Below are positions 1 through 5,058 of a stretch of DNA of 8,983 bases, piece after piece. A program made the translations under genes and the position numbers. Within the stretch, counting starts at the first letter, position 1; each line of letters starts with the position of its first letter. Source of the DNA: XYD1-FULL-39-28 sp964539855. GTDB taxonomy: Bacteria > Patescibacteriota > Minisyncoccia > Minisyncoccales > Staskawiczbacteraceae. The stretch covers positions 1 to 8,983 of the forward strand of contig CAZIJR010000026.1 in assembly GCA_964539855.1 (NCBI GenBank), read 5' to 3'. The notes below the pieces were generated by a model. That model worked only from the letters and a program-made list of their open reading frames with translations. It was not told the DNA's origin and searched no databases.

Positions 1-2
1 CA

Positions 3-521
3 TTAGTTACTCCGCCACAGCCACATTTTTTAAATCAACCCAATAATATTAACGTTTTCTGGGGATATGGACTATATCCAGACAAAGAAGGGAATTATGT
101 TCATAAAAAAATGTCTGAATGTAATGGCGAAGAAATTATGATTGAGGTTTGTTCTCATCTTGGATTTGCAAAATATTTACCAAAAATACTCAAGTCTTTA
201 GATTGTATACCTTGTATGATGCCGTATATAACCAGTCAATTTATGCCAAGAAAGATAGGAGACCGTCCAAAAGTAATACCAGCAGGAACTAAAAACTTTG
301 CTTTTATTGGGCAATTTTGCGAAATACCCGATGAAGTTGTTTTTACAGTAGAACAATCAGTAAGGTCAGCAATGATTGCTGTATATGGATTATTAAAAAT
401 AAAAAAGGATATTCCGCCTATTTACCACGGACAGTATGATCCCAAAGCAATAAAAGAGCTACTTGTGACTGGCCTAAATTTTGGATTACATACACTTATG
501 CCAAAACATAAAAAAGGGTAA
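3..521 (+). CDS. ohyA: Oleate hydratase, C-terminal part (5' end outside window)
   Basis: The reading frame is open from the window edge to a TAA stop, giving 172 codons of the C-terminal end. Oleate hydratases (the 'myosin-cross-reactive antigen' family) are FAD-dependent enzymes that add water to the cis-9 double bond of oleate to give 10-hydroxystearate, usually at the membrane surface. Recognisable family blocks are QPHFLNQP and VFWGYGLYPDK near the edge, then MSECNGEEI, CIPCMMPYITSQFMPR and NFAFIGQFCEIPDEVVFTVE followed by QSVRSAM. The catalytic and FAD-binding N-terminal regions lie outside the window, so activity cannot be judged. An internal ATG at 111 is not the start, because homology continues upstream of it. 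The stop lies 10 bases before engB. Fatty-acid enzymes are sparse in reduced CPR-type genomes, so this may be an acquired gene; that is inference. Confidence 0.88.
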   Translation, partial: LVTPPQPHFLNQPNNINVFWGYGLYPDKEGNYVHKKMSECNGEEIMIEVCSHLGFAKYLPKILKSLDCIPCMMPYITSQFMPRKIGDRPKVIPAGTKNFAFIGQFCEIPDEVVFTVEQSVRSAMIAVYGLLKIKKDIPPIYHGQYDPKAIKELLVTGLNFGLHTLMPKHKKG

Positions 522-531
522 GATAAAAAAT

Positions 532-1107
532 ATGAAGATATTAAAAGCAGAATTTACAAAAGGAATTATTGGGGGTGATTATAGCACTGAAGATAATTTT
601 CCTCAGATTGCTTTTTTGGGGCGTTCAAATTCTGGCAAGTCCAGTGTGATGAATTCCTTAACTGGCAGAAAAAATCTTGTAAAATCAAGTAAGACGCCTG
701 GAAAGACAATTGAGGCAAACTTTTTTTGTATTAATAATTCTTTTTATCTGGTAGATTTTCCTGGATATGGATTTGCCAAGCGTTCTGTAGCTGACCGCAA
801 TAGAATGACTAAAAGAATTTTTTGGTATTTGGAGTTTTCAAATGTTAAGCCAAAGGTAGTTTTTCTTATTATTGATGCTAATGTCGGCTTAACCAAACTG
901 GATTGGGAAATGATAAAAGTTATTAAAGAAAATAATCATCACATTATTATTGTTGCCAATAAGATTGATAAAATTGTTAAAGCAAAGAAAGAGGCAAAGC
1001 TTTTAGAAATTATAAAGGAAGCGCAAGATATACCTGTTTTAGGATATTCAGCTAAAACAAATGAAGGCAAGGAAGAGTTGTTTAAAAATATTGAAAGTTT
1101 TTTATAA
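532..1107 (+). CDS. engB: Ribosome-biogenesis GTP-binding protein EngB (YihA/YsxC)
   Basis: This 191-residue protein is a small TRAFAC GTPase of the EngB family, which in studied bacteria assists late assembly of the 50S ribosomal subunit in the cytoplasm. All G motifs are visible: G1 GRSNSGKS (residues 30-37), the switch I segment KTPGKT (54-59), G3 DFPGYG (75-80), G4 NKID (143-146) and G5 SAK (173-175). The length matches the family's usual 190-210. I chose the ATG at 532 because family proteins begin with a short strand such as MKILKAEF just before the G domain. An in-frame ATG at 481 would overlap the oleate hydratase end and add unrelated residues. A weak AAGGG lies about 13 bases upstream. 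No promoter is visible, so it is probably co-transcribed with the upstream gene. Confidence 0.95.
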   Translation: MKILKAEFTKGIIGGDYSTEDNFPQIAFLGRSNSGKSSVMNSLTGRKNLVKSSKTPGKTIEANFFCINNSFYLVDFPGYGFAKRSVADRNRMTKRIFWYLEFSNVKPKVVFLIIDANVGLTKLDWEMIKVIKENNHHIIIVANKIDKIVKAKKEAKLLEIIKEAQDIPVLGYSAKTNEGKEELFKNIESFL

Positions 1108-1126
1108 AAACACGTTTTAAATAAAA

Positions 1127-1384
1127 ATGTATTTTGTTTATATTCTTGAATGTAAGGATAAGTCTTTGTATGTTGGCTGTACCAATAATTTAGAAAAGCG
1201 TTTTAATGAGCACAACAATCTAAAATCTGGGGCACATTACACAAAAATTAGAAGACCAGTAAAGCTGGTGTACACAGAAAAGTTTAATAAATTTTCAGAC
1301 GCCAGAGCCAGGGAGGCTGAAATTAAACGCTGGTCGCGATCCCAGAAACTCCAAATAATAAATAAAAGGTTGACAACATCCTAG
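1127..1384 (+). CDS. GIY-YIG domain protein (UPF0213/YhbQ-like)
   Basis: This 85-residue protein is a stand-alone GIY-YIG nuclease-type domain. The signature is split as usual: VYI at residues 4-6 and LYVG at 14-17, followed by the conserved Arg in KRFNEHN (R25) and the metal-binding Glu in AREAEIKRW (E63). These are the residues used for metal-dependent phosphodiester cleavage in the superfamily (UvrC N-domain, homing endonucleases). The cellular role of the small single-domain forms is poorly defined; DNA processing or repair is possible. It fits the family's usual 80-100 residues, so it is complete. It starts 19 bases after engB without a Shine-Dalgarno sequence. Its last codons overlap the -35 element of the downstream RNA promoter. 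Such proteins are often numerous in Parcubacteria-type genomes. Confidence 0.9.
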   Translation: MYFVYILECKDKSLYVGCTNNLEKRFNEHNNLKSGAHYTKIRRPVKLVYTEKFNKFSDARAREAEIKRWSRSQKLQIINKRLTTS

Positions 1385-1397
1385 GGTTTGTTAATAT
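1370..1397 (+). promoter_or_regulatory. Sigma70-type promoter of the structured RNA
   Basis: A perfect -35 hexamer TTGACA (1370-1375) is followed by a 16-bp spacer and a -10-like TAATAT (1392-1397, 4 of 6 matches). This predicts transcription start near 1404-1406, exactly where the long outer helix of the downstream RNA begins. The -35 lies inside the end of the GIY-YIG gene. Its position relative to the RNA's 5' helix is the main support. Confidence 0.65.
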
Positions 1398-1403
1398 TAA
1401 GTA

Positions 1404-1651
1404 TAGGGCAGCTGGTAGGAACTCTCTAGCTAGCAGGATTCCCTGCTAAAAACGTGTGTGCAAGCCGTCCGCGGAAAAGCAAGATCCCCCAGAGCGCACC
1501 AGATTCGGGGCCCAATCTTGCTCCGCGAGAGTGATCGCTGATTTCCCTCCTACCAGCTGTCCTTTAACTAGTTCTTTCCCAATTTTCTCATATTTCACCA
1601 ATAGTGAAATCCAATTCGTCGTGGCCACCATCTCTTAGGTGGCCTTTTTTT
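1404..1651 (+). ncRNA. Structured noncoding RNA, family not recognised
   Basis: This GC-rich island in an AT-rich genome has its own promoter and terminator, and no convincing open frame. Its 5' and 3' parts form a 16-bp helix, 1405-1420 with 1548-1563, with one G-U pair. Inside it, ACTCTC (1421-1426) can pair with GAGAGT (1527-1532). A perfect 7-bp hairpin with an ATTC loop sits at 1431-1448. A long arm pairs GCGG (1471-1474) with CCGC (1523-1526), AGCAAGAT (1478-1485) with ATCTTGCT (1515-1522), and CCCC with GGGG (1507-1510). GTGTGC (1456-1461) can pair with GCGCAC (1494-1499) in the loop of that arm, making a possible pseudoknot. A 3' tail holds hairpin ATTTCAC/GTGAAAT (1592-1610) and the terminator. 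I see no RNase P, tmRNA or SRP RNA signatures. A 6S-like RNA is possible because of the closed rod shape, but the usual central bubble is not clear. The fold is hand-derived. Confidence 0.68.
1623..1651 (+). terminator. Rho-independent terminator of the structured RNA
   Basis: A perfect 7-bp stem GGCCACC (1623-1629) / GGTGGCC (1638-1644) with an 8-nt loop is followed directly by seven T residues (1645-1651). This is the textbook intrinsic terminator form and sets the 3' end of the RNA upstream. Confidence 0.93.
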
Positions 1652-1665
1652 ATTATTTATCCTGG

Positions 1666-1694
1666 TTTACATTTAGTGTTTTTTCTGCTATTAT
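1666..1694 (+). promoter_or_regulatory. Promoter of tRNA-Ile
   Basis: TTTACA (1666-1671, 5 of 6 matches to the -35 consensus), a 17-bp spacer and TATTAT (1689-1694, 5 of 6) predict a start near 1700-1702, a few bases before the mature tRNA 5' end at 1707. It follows the preceding terminator, so the tRNA needs its own promoter. Confidence 0.65.
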
Positions 1695-1706
1695 ATTTAA
1701 TAATAA

Positions 1707-1778
1707 GGGCGTGTAGTTCAGTGGTAGAACGCTGTCCTGATAAGACAGAGGTCGTAGGTCCGATTCCTTCCACGCCCA
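1707..1778 (+). tRNA. tRNA-Ile (anticodon GAU)
   Basis: The cloverleaf is: acceptor GGGCGTG/CACGCCC (7 bp), D arm GTTC/GAAC with a 7-nt loop containing GG, anticodon stem CTGTC/GACAG with loop CTGATAA, 5-nt variable region, T arm GTAGG/CCTTC, and discriminator A1778. The anticodon is GAT at 1739-1741, which reads AUC and AUU isoleucine codons. The 3' CCA is not encoded (ACA follows), so a CCA-adding enzyme would be needed. Two things are odd in the T arm: the loop reads TCCGATT, so the near-universal T55 (pseudouridine) is C1760, and the second T-stem pair is a T-T mismatch (1755/1769). All other parts look normal. Confidence 0.93.
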
Positions 1779-1791
1779 CAGTTATTCACAG

Positions 1792-1819
1792 TTGCAATTA
1801 TATTTTAAAAAAGTATAAT
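1792..1819 (+). promoter_or_regulatory. Promoter of the SAM riboswitch-metK unit
   Basis: TTGCAA (1792-1797, 4 of 6), a 16-bp spacer and a perfect TATAAT (1814-1819) predict a start near 1826. That lies 15-20 bases before the first riboswitch helix, as expected for a leader. The promoter begins 14 bases after the tRNA. Confidence 0.7.
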
Positions 1820-1822
1820 TGC
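1794..1822. repeat. 9-bp inverted repeat spanning the metK promoter
   Basis: GCAATTATA (1794-1802) and TATAATTGC (1814-1822) are perfect inverted copies separated by 11 bases. The left arm covers most of the -35 and the right arm holds the whole -10. It could be a terminator hairpin for the tRNA transcript (only a weak CTTTATT follows), an operator, or a chance AT-rich dyad. A similar arrangement occurs at 3059-3092. Confidence 0.5.
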
Positions 1823-1841
1823 TTTATTACAATTTAATATT

Positions 1842-1943
1842 TTTATCAAGAGTGCAGAGTAGGGAACTGACCCGTTTAATTCTGCCAGCAACCGTCTTGC
1901 TTAGCGAGAAAGGTGCTACCTTCAGCCCGCGAGGGAAAGATAA
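1842..1943 (+). promoter_or_regulatory. SAM-I (S-box) riboswitch aptamer
   Basis: Conserved S-box blocks appear in order: TTATCAAGAG (1843-1852), AGGGAACTGACCC (1861-1873), GCAACC (1888-1893), AAGGTGCTA (1910-1918), TTCAGCCC (1921-1928) and GAAAGATAA (1935-1943). Helices can be drawn as in the family: P1 TTATC (1843-1847) with GATAA (1939-1943), P2 GCAGA (1854-1858) with TCTGC (1881-1885) plus inner GGG/CCC, P3 TCTTGC (1895-1900) with GCGAGA (1904-1909), and P4 CCC/GGG closing a GCGA loop. It binds S-adenosylmethionine in the nascent mRNA. The downstream gene makes SAM, so this is direct product feedback. The expression platform is the terminator at 1951-1974. Confidence 0.95.
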
Positions 1944-1950
1944 TCTTTAC

Positions 1951-1974
1951 ATCTTCCTTTTTGGAAGATTTTTT
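1951..1974 (+). terminator. Riboswitch-controlled intrinsic terminator
   Basis: ATCTTCC (1951-1957) and GGAAGAT (1963-1969) form a perfect 7-bp stem with a TTTTT loop, followed by five T residues (1970-1974). A competing antiterminator is visible: AATCTT (1942-1947) can pair with AAGATT (1965-1970). Its left arm overlaps the 3' strand of P1. SAM binding should therefore stabilise P1, free the terminator and switch metK off. Confidence 0.88.
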
Positions 1975-1995
1975 ATTAGTAAATTTTTAATAAAC

Positions 1996-3048
1996 ATGTT
2001 TATACCAAAAACATATACAGTAGAAAGCGTAACATCTGGGCATCCAGATAAAGTGTGCGATCAAATTTCAGACGCAATTTTAGACGAATGTTTGAAACAA
2101 GATCCATATACAAGAGCCGGGATTGAGTGTTTCGGCAATCACGGGCTTTTGGTGGTGGGTGGCGAGGTCACCACAAAAGCAGATTTTGATGCTGGTCAAA
2201 TAGCAAGAGATGTTTATGAAAAAATAGGATATGAGAAGAAATTAAATATGATAATAGGTATAGAAAAACAATCTCCAGATATTGCCCAAGGAGTGGATAC
2301 AGGAGGAGCAGGGGACCAGGGTATTATGTATGGCTTTGCTACAGATGAAACCACAGAATTTATGCCTTTAGCTGTTGTCAATGTTCATAAATTAGCACGA
2401 GGTCTGGAGGATTTGAGAAAGCAGGGCGCACTAGACTGGCTAAAACCAGATGGAAAAACTCAGATTACAGTGGAAAACGGAAAAATTAAGGCCGTTTTAA
2501 TAAGTACTCAACACGATGAGAATATATCCCAGGAAGAAATAAAAAAACAACTTATAGAAAAATTAATAAAACCAATTATAGGAGATATTTCTGGTATAGA
2601 TATTTTAGTAAATCCCACTGGTAGGTTTGTACAGGGAGGCTTTGAGGCAGACGCAGGGTTAACTGGTAGAAAAATTATGGTAGATACTTATGGAGGATTA
2701 ATAACTCATGGAGGTGGATGTTTTTCTGGCAAGGATCCCAGTAAGGTAGATAGATCAGCGGCTTATATGTGCCGATTTGTGGCCAAAAATTTGGTTGCCA
2801 ATGGTTTTGCAAAACAGTGTTTGGTTTCGGTGGCTTATGCAATAGGAAAAGCAGAACCCTTGATGGTAGAGGCAATAAATGAAAACGGCGAGAGTTTGGC
2901 TGATATTGCAAAAAATAAGTTTGATTTTAAGCCTAAGTCAATTATGGAGCAATTAAACCTAAGACGTCCTATATATTCTCAAACAGCGGCCTACGGTCAT
3001 TTTGGTAAAAAAACCTTGCCCTGGGAAGAAGTTATAGACATTAGATAG
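1996..3048 (+). CDS. metK: S-adenosylmethionine synthetase (methionine adenosyltransferase)
   Basis: This cytoplasmic enzyme joins methionine and ATP to give S-adenosylmethionine, phosphate and pyrophosphate. It has 350 residues, against 380-400 in most bacteria. Motifs: GHPDK (15-19, with catalytic-type H16, D18, K19), KQSPDIAQGVD ending at D101, GAGDQG (104-109), NPTGRFVQGG, DAGLTGRK (219-226), the phosphate loop GGGCFSGKD (239-247, with Cys where Ala is usual) and TAAYGHFG near the C-terminus. Compared with the E. coli enzyme, the missing residues lie mainly around residues 80-103, just before the ATP motif, so the fold looks trimmed but intact. The frame stays open upstream to 1819, but that stretch is the riboswitch and terminator, so I place the start at ATG 1996. 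There is no Shine-Dalgarno sequence. Confidence 0.96.
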   Translation: MFIPKTYTVESVTSGHPDKVCDQISDAILDECLKQDPYTRAGIECFGNHGLLVVGGEVTTKADFDAGQIARDVYEKIGYEKKLNMIIGIEKQSPDIAQGVDTGGAGDQGIMYGFATDETTEFMPLAVVNVHKLARGLEDLRKQGALDWLKPDGKTQITVENGKIKAVLISTQHDENISQEEIKKQLIEKLIKPIIGDISGIDILVNPTGRFVQGGFEADAGLTGRKIMVDTYGGLITHGGGCFSGKDPSKVDRSAAYMCRFVAKNLVANGFAKQCLVSVAYAIGKAEPLMVEAINENGESLADIAKNKFDFKPKSIMEQLNLRRPIYSQTAAYGHFGKKTLPWEEVIDIR

Positions 3049-3063
3049 AATATATTTTATAAT
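3035..3063 (+). promoter_or_regulatory. Promoter of tspO and downstream genes
   Basis: TAGACA (3035-3040, 5 of 6) lies in the last codons of metK. A 17-bp spacer leads to a perfect TATAAT (3058-3063). The predicted start is near 3070, giving a leader of about 30 bases before tspO. The -10 overlaps the left arm of an inverted repeat. Confidence 0.65.
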
Positions 3064-3092
3064 TAGCTTAATAATACAATTAAGCTAATTAT
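3059..3092. repeat. 13-bp perfect inverted repeat between metK and tspO
   Basis: ATAATTAGCTTAA (3059-3071) and TTAAGCTAATTAT (3080-3092) are exact inverted copies with an 8-base spacer. As RNA this could be a weak terminator for metK, but the stem is AT-rich and no T run follows. As DNA it is a symmetric site over the -10 and start of the tspO promoter, a typical place for a repressor operator. Both readings are inference. Confidence 0.6.
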
Positions 3093-3100
3093 TTAATAAG

Positions 3101-3646
3101 ATGAACTTTGATAAGGCCATTAAATTATTAGTCAGCATTATAATTTGTGAGCTTGCTGGCGTAATAGGAAGTTTTTACACAGCCTCGGAAATTCAAGGAT
3201 GGTACGCCGGATTAAAAAAGCCGTTTTTTAATCCTCCCAATTGGATTTTTGGACCTGTGTGGTCAATTTTATTTTTATTGATGGGAATTGCTTTGTACCT
3301 GGTTTGGGAAAAGAATTTTGTTATCAAAAATTTTGTAGGCTCGGCCTTCGACGAGAGTTGGAATAAGGTGTCGGGAAAATTTTGGTCGGGTTCGTGGCAA
3401 AAGCTTAATATAATTTTAATTTTTTCGGCCCAATTGGTTTTGAATATCTTGTGGTCTTTAATATTTTTTGGGAGTCATAATCCTGCAGCGGCGTTTTTTG
3501 AACTCTTAATGCTCTGGGTGGCCATTGTCTACACAATTGTAAATTTTTATCGCGTCTCTAAGGTTGCTTCGTATCTATTAATTCCGTATATTCTATGGGT
3601 GACTTTTGCTGGAATTTTAAATCTTTCAATCTGGATACTAAATTAG
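3101..3646 (+). CDS. tspO: TspO/MBR family membrane protein (tryptophan-rich sensory protein)
   Basis: TspO proteins are five-helix membrane proteins that bind porphyrins and related ligands and are linked to tetrapyrrole and stress responses. The family pattern is clear: GWYAGLKKPFFNPPNWIFGP (33-52) followed by VW at 53-54, MGIALYLVW (61-69), AQLVLNILWS (110-119) and FFG, then LLIPYILWVTFAGILN near the end. Predicted helices lie at about 6-26, 47-69, 102-124, 128-148 and 155-180. The protein has 181 residues, against about 155-165 in most homologues. The extra length is a polar, Trp-containing stretch at about 70-100 between helices 2 and 3. The ATG at 3101 directly follows the 13-bp dyad and has no good Shine-Dalgarno sequence. 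The next gene starts 11 bases after the stop. Confidence 0.93.
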   Translation: MNFDKAIKLLVSIIICELAGVIGSFYTASEIQGWYAGLKKPFFNPPNWIFGPVWSILFLLMGIALYLVWEKNFVIKNFVGSAFDESWNKVSGKFWSGSWQKLNIILIFSAQLVLNILWSLIFFGSHNPAAAFFELLMLWVAIVYTIVNFYRVSKVASYLLIPYILWVTFAGILNLSIWILN

Positions 3647-3657
3647 AAAAATGGGTT

Positions 3658-4968
3658 ATGCAGAAAGTCCCCATTATTTTTACAATTTTTTTATTTTTGA
3701 TAACTGCAGGAACTGCCTCGGCTCATCAGCCGAGAATTATTTATTTTCAGCAGGGAGATGTTTATATAAACAATCCCGAAAATTCACAAGCTTTTTATGA
3801 TGAGCTAAAAGGAGAATCTAGAAGCTATTTTATAGAATCGAATAAAGATTTTAGTTTATATATTAATCTGTTGGTTCCTAATCCCGAAAACAGAGATGCT
3901 AAATATTCTGCAAATATTTTTTTATTGGAAAACAATCAAGAACAACAAATTAATTTTATTGATGGAGAAAAGTATGAATGGACGGAATATTACGAGGAAT
4001 CTGCAAGAGACTATTATCTAAAAGGTCCAGAGCTAGACCAAGATTTTAAAGCTGGGAAATATAAAATAGAAGTATTTAACCAGGGCAATCAAGGTAAATA
4101 TATTTTGGCGGTTGGCAAAAACGAGGCTTATGACGCAGTATCTTTGCTAAATGTTTTTTGGCAATTGCCTTTGTTAAAAATACAGTTTTTTAAAAGCTCT
4201 CCCTTAGAGTTCTTCTTAACGCCCTTTGGAATAGCGGGTGTTGGGATTATTGGGGCGATTTTGGTATTTTTGGCAATTATTTATTACTTGGTCGGGGTTA
4301 TAAAAGAAACTGTAAAGCACAATCAAGCAAAAACATTGCTTTTGACTTCAGCTGGAATGCAAATGAAGGATGAGATAATAAAGCTATTACAAAAACCTAC
4401 CTACGATATTACAGTTGCGTTTATTTCCACTGCCTCCAAACCACAAGAAAATCAAGATTATGTAAAAAAAGATTTAAATATTATGCGAGTAGAACTGCGT
4501 TTTAACGTGGAGGAAATTGATATAGAAGGAAAAAAAGAAAAAGAGGTTATGGAGCTACTAGAATTAAAGGATATTATTTTTGTGGAAGGTGGAAACACTT
4601 TTTATTTATTGAAGGCAATGCGGGCTTGCAATTTTGAAAAAATAATTAGAAAGTTGTTAAAACAAGGTAAAGTATATATAGGAGCTTCGGCTGGAAGTAT
4701 AGTGGCAGGTAAAACTATAAGAACAGCAAATAAATTTGGTACAGGCGATAACGGAAATATGGTTAGGCTAAAAAGCCTAAAAGGATTGAATCTTGTACCT
4801 TTTGATGTCTTTGTCCATTATCAGCCAGAGCACGCTGAATTAATAAGGAAAAAAAGAAGATGGAAATGGCAGAGGAGAAAATTAAGGATTTTAACTGATG
4901 ACCAGGCCATTTTGGTGCAAGGTAAAGAAACAGTGCTTATTGGCAAAGGAAATAAAATTATAATTTAG
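3658..4968 (+). CDS. Exported-domain / membrane-anchored S51 (dipeptidase E-like) peptidase fusion
   Basis: The 436 residues fall into four parts. Residues 1-22 look like a signal peptide, hydrophobic and ending TASA before HQPRI. Residues 23-188 are a soluble domain of unknown function (blocks NNPENSQAFYDELKG and GKYILAVGKNEAYD) predicted outside the membrane. Residues 189-216 are a transmembrane helix. From 225 to the end is a peptidase S51 domain predicted in the cytoplasm: TLLLTSAGM, GGNT (311-314), the nucleophile motif GASAGS with Ser344, and HYQPEH with likely catalytic His387. Peptidase E cleaves Asp-X dipeptides; the substrate here is unknown. S51 enzymes are normally soluble, stand-alone proteins of about 200-230 residues, so this is an unusual fusion. 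I chose ATG 3658 because it places the signal peptide at the N-terminus; an in-frame ATG at 3595 overlaps tspO. It is probably co-transcribed with tspO. Confidence 0.85.
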   Translation: MQKVPIIFTIFLFLITAGTASAHQPRIIYFQQGDVYINNPENSQAFYDELKGESRSYFIESNKDFSLYINLLVPNPENRDAKYSANIFLLENNQEQQINFIDGEKYEWTEYYEESARDYYLKGPELDQDFKAGKYKIEVFNQGNQGKYILAVGKNEAYDAVSLLNVFWQLPLLKIQFFKSSPLEFFLTPFGIAGVGIIGAILVFLAIIYYLVGVIKETVKHNQAKTLLLTSAGMQMKDEIIKLLQKPTYDITVAFISTASKPQENQDYVKKDLNIMRVELRFNVEEIDIEGKKEKEVMELLELKDIIFVEGGNTFYLLKAMRACNFEKIIRKLLKQGKVYIGASAGSIVAGKTIRTANKFGTGDNGNMVRLKSLKGLNLVPFDVFVHYQPEHAELIRKKRRWKWQRRKLRILTDDQAILVQGKETVLIGKGNKIII

Positions 4969-4979
4969 TTTATCGCTCT

Positions 4980-5045
4980 CCAAATAGTTTTTTCTGCGGG
5001 GAGAGCCTCTCTACGGGGCACCCTCTCCTCGAAAAACCTATTTGG
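4980..5045. repeat. 66-nt near-palindromic GC-centred hairpin element
   Basis: The outer arms 4980-4994 and 5031-5045 pair at 14 of 15 positions (CCAAATAG facing CTATTTGG, then T run facing A run). Inside, GGAGAG (5000-5005) can pair with CTCTCC (5023-5028), or GCCTC (5005-5009) with GGGGC (5015-5019). It fills the gap between the peptidase stop and the DUF167 start. The centre is much richer in G+C than the neighbours. It lacks a terminal T run, so it is a poor terminator. It could be a dispersed palindromic repeat, an mRNA processing hairpin or a translational control element. Confidence 0.7.
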
Positions 5046-5058
5046 CTCGCTTATTTTT

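Noticed and set aside
1446..1631. Open frames on both strands across the structured RNA (61 and 60 codons)
   Set aside because: They lie within strongly base-paired RNA flanked by its own promoter and terminator. The translations match no family I know, and the frames run into the terminator stem.
1404..1651. RNase P RNA, tmRNA or SRP RNA identity for the structured RNA
   Set aside because: No GAGGAAAGTCC-type RNase P core, no tRNA-like T arm with tag reading frame, and no SRP GGAA-tetraloop helix with its conserved flanks. The CCACCA at 1625-1630 is part of the terminator stem and not a tRNA-like 3' end.
1777..1793. Direct repeat CACAGTT after the tRNA, suggesting an attachment site
   Set aside because: Only 7 bases, no integrase gene and no second copy of the tRNA end in the window.
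1819..1995. Upstream in-frame extension of metK
   Set aside because: The extension is the SAM-I aptamer and terminator; MetK homology begins at the ATG at 1996.
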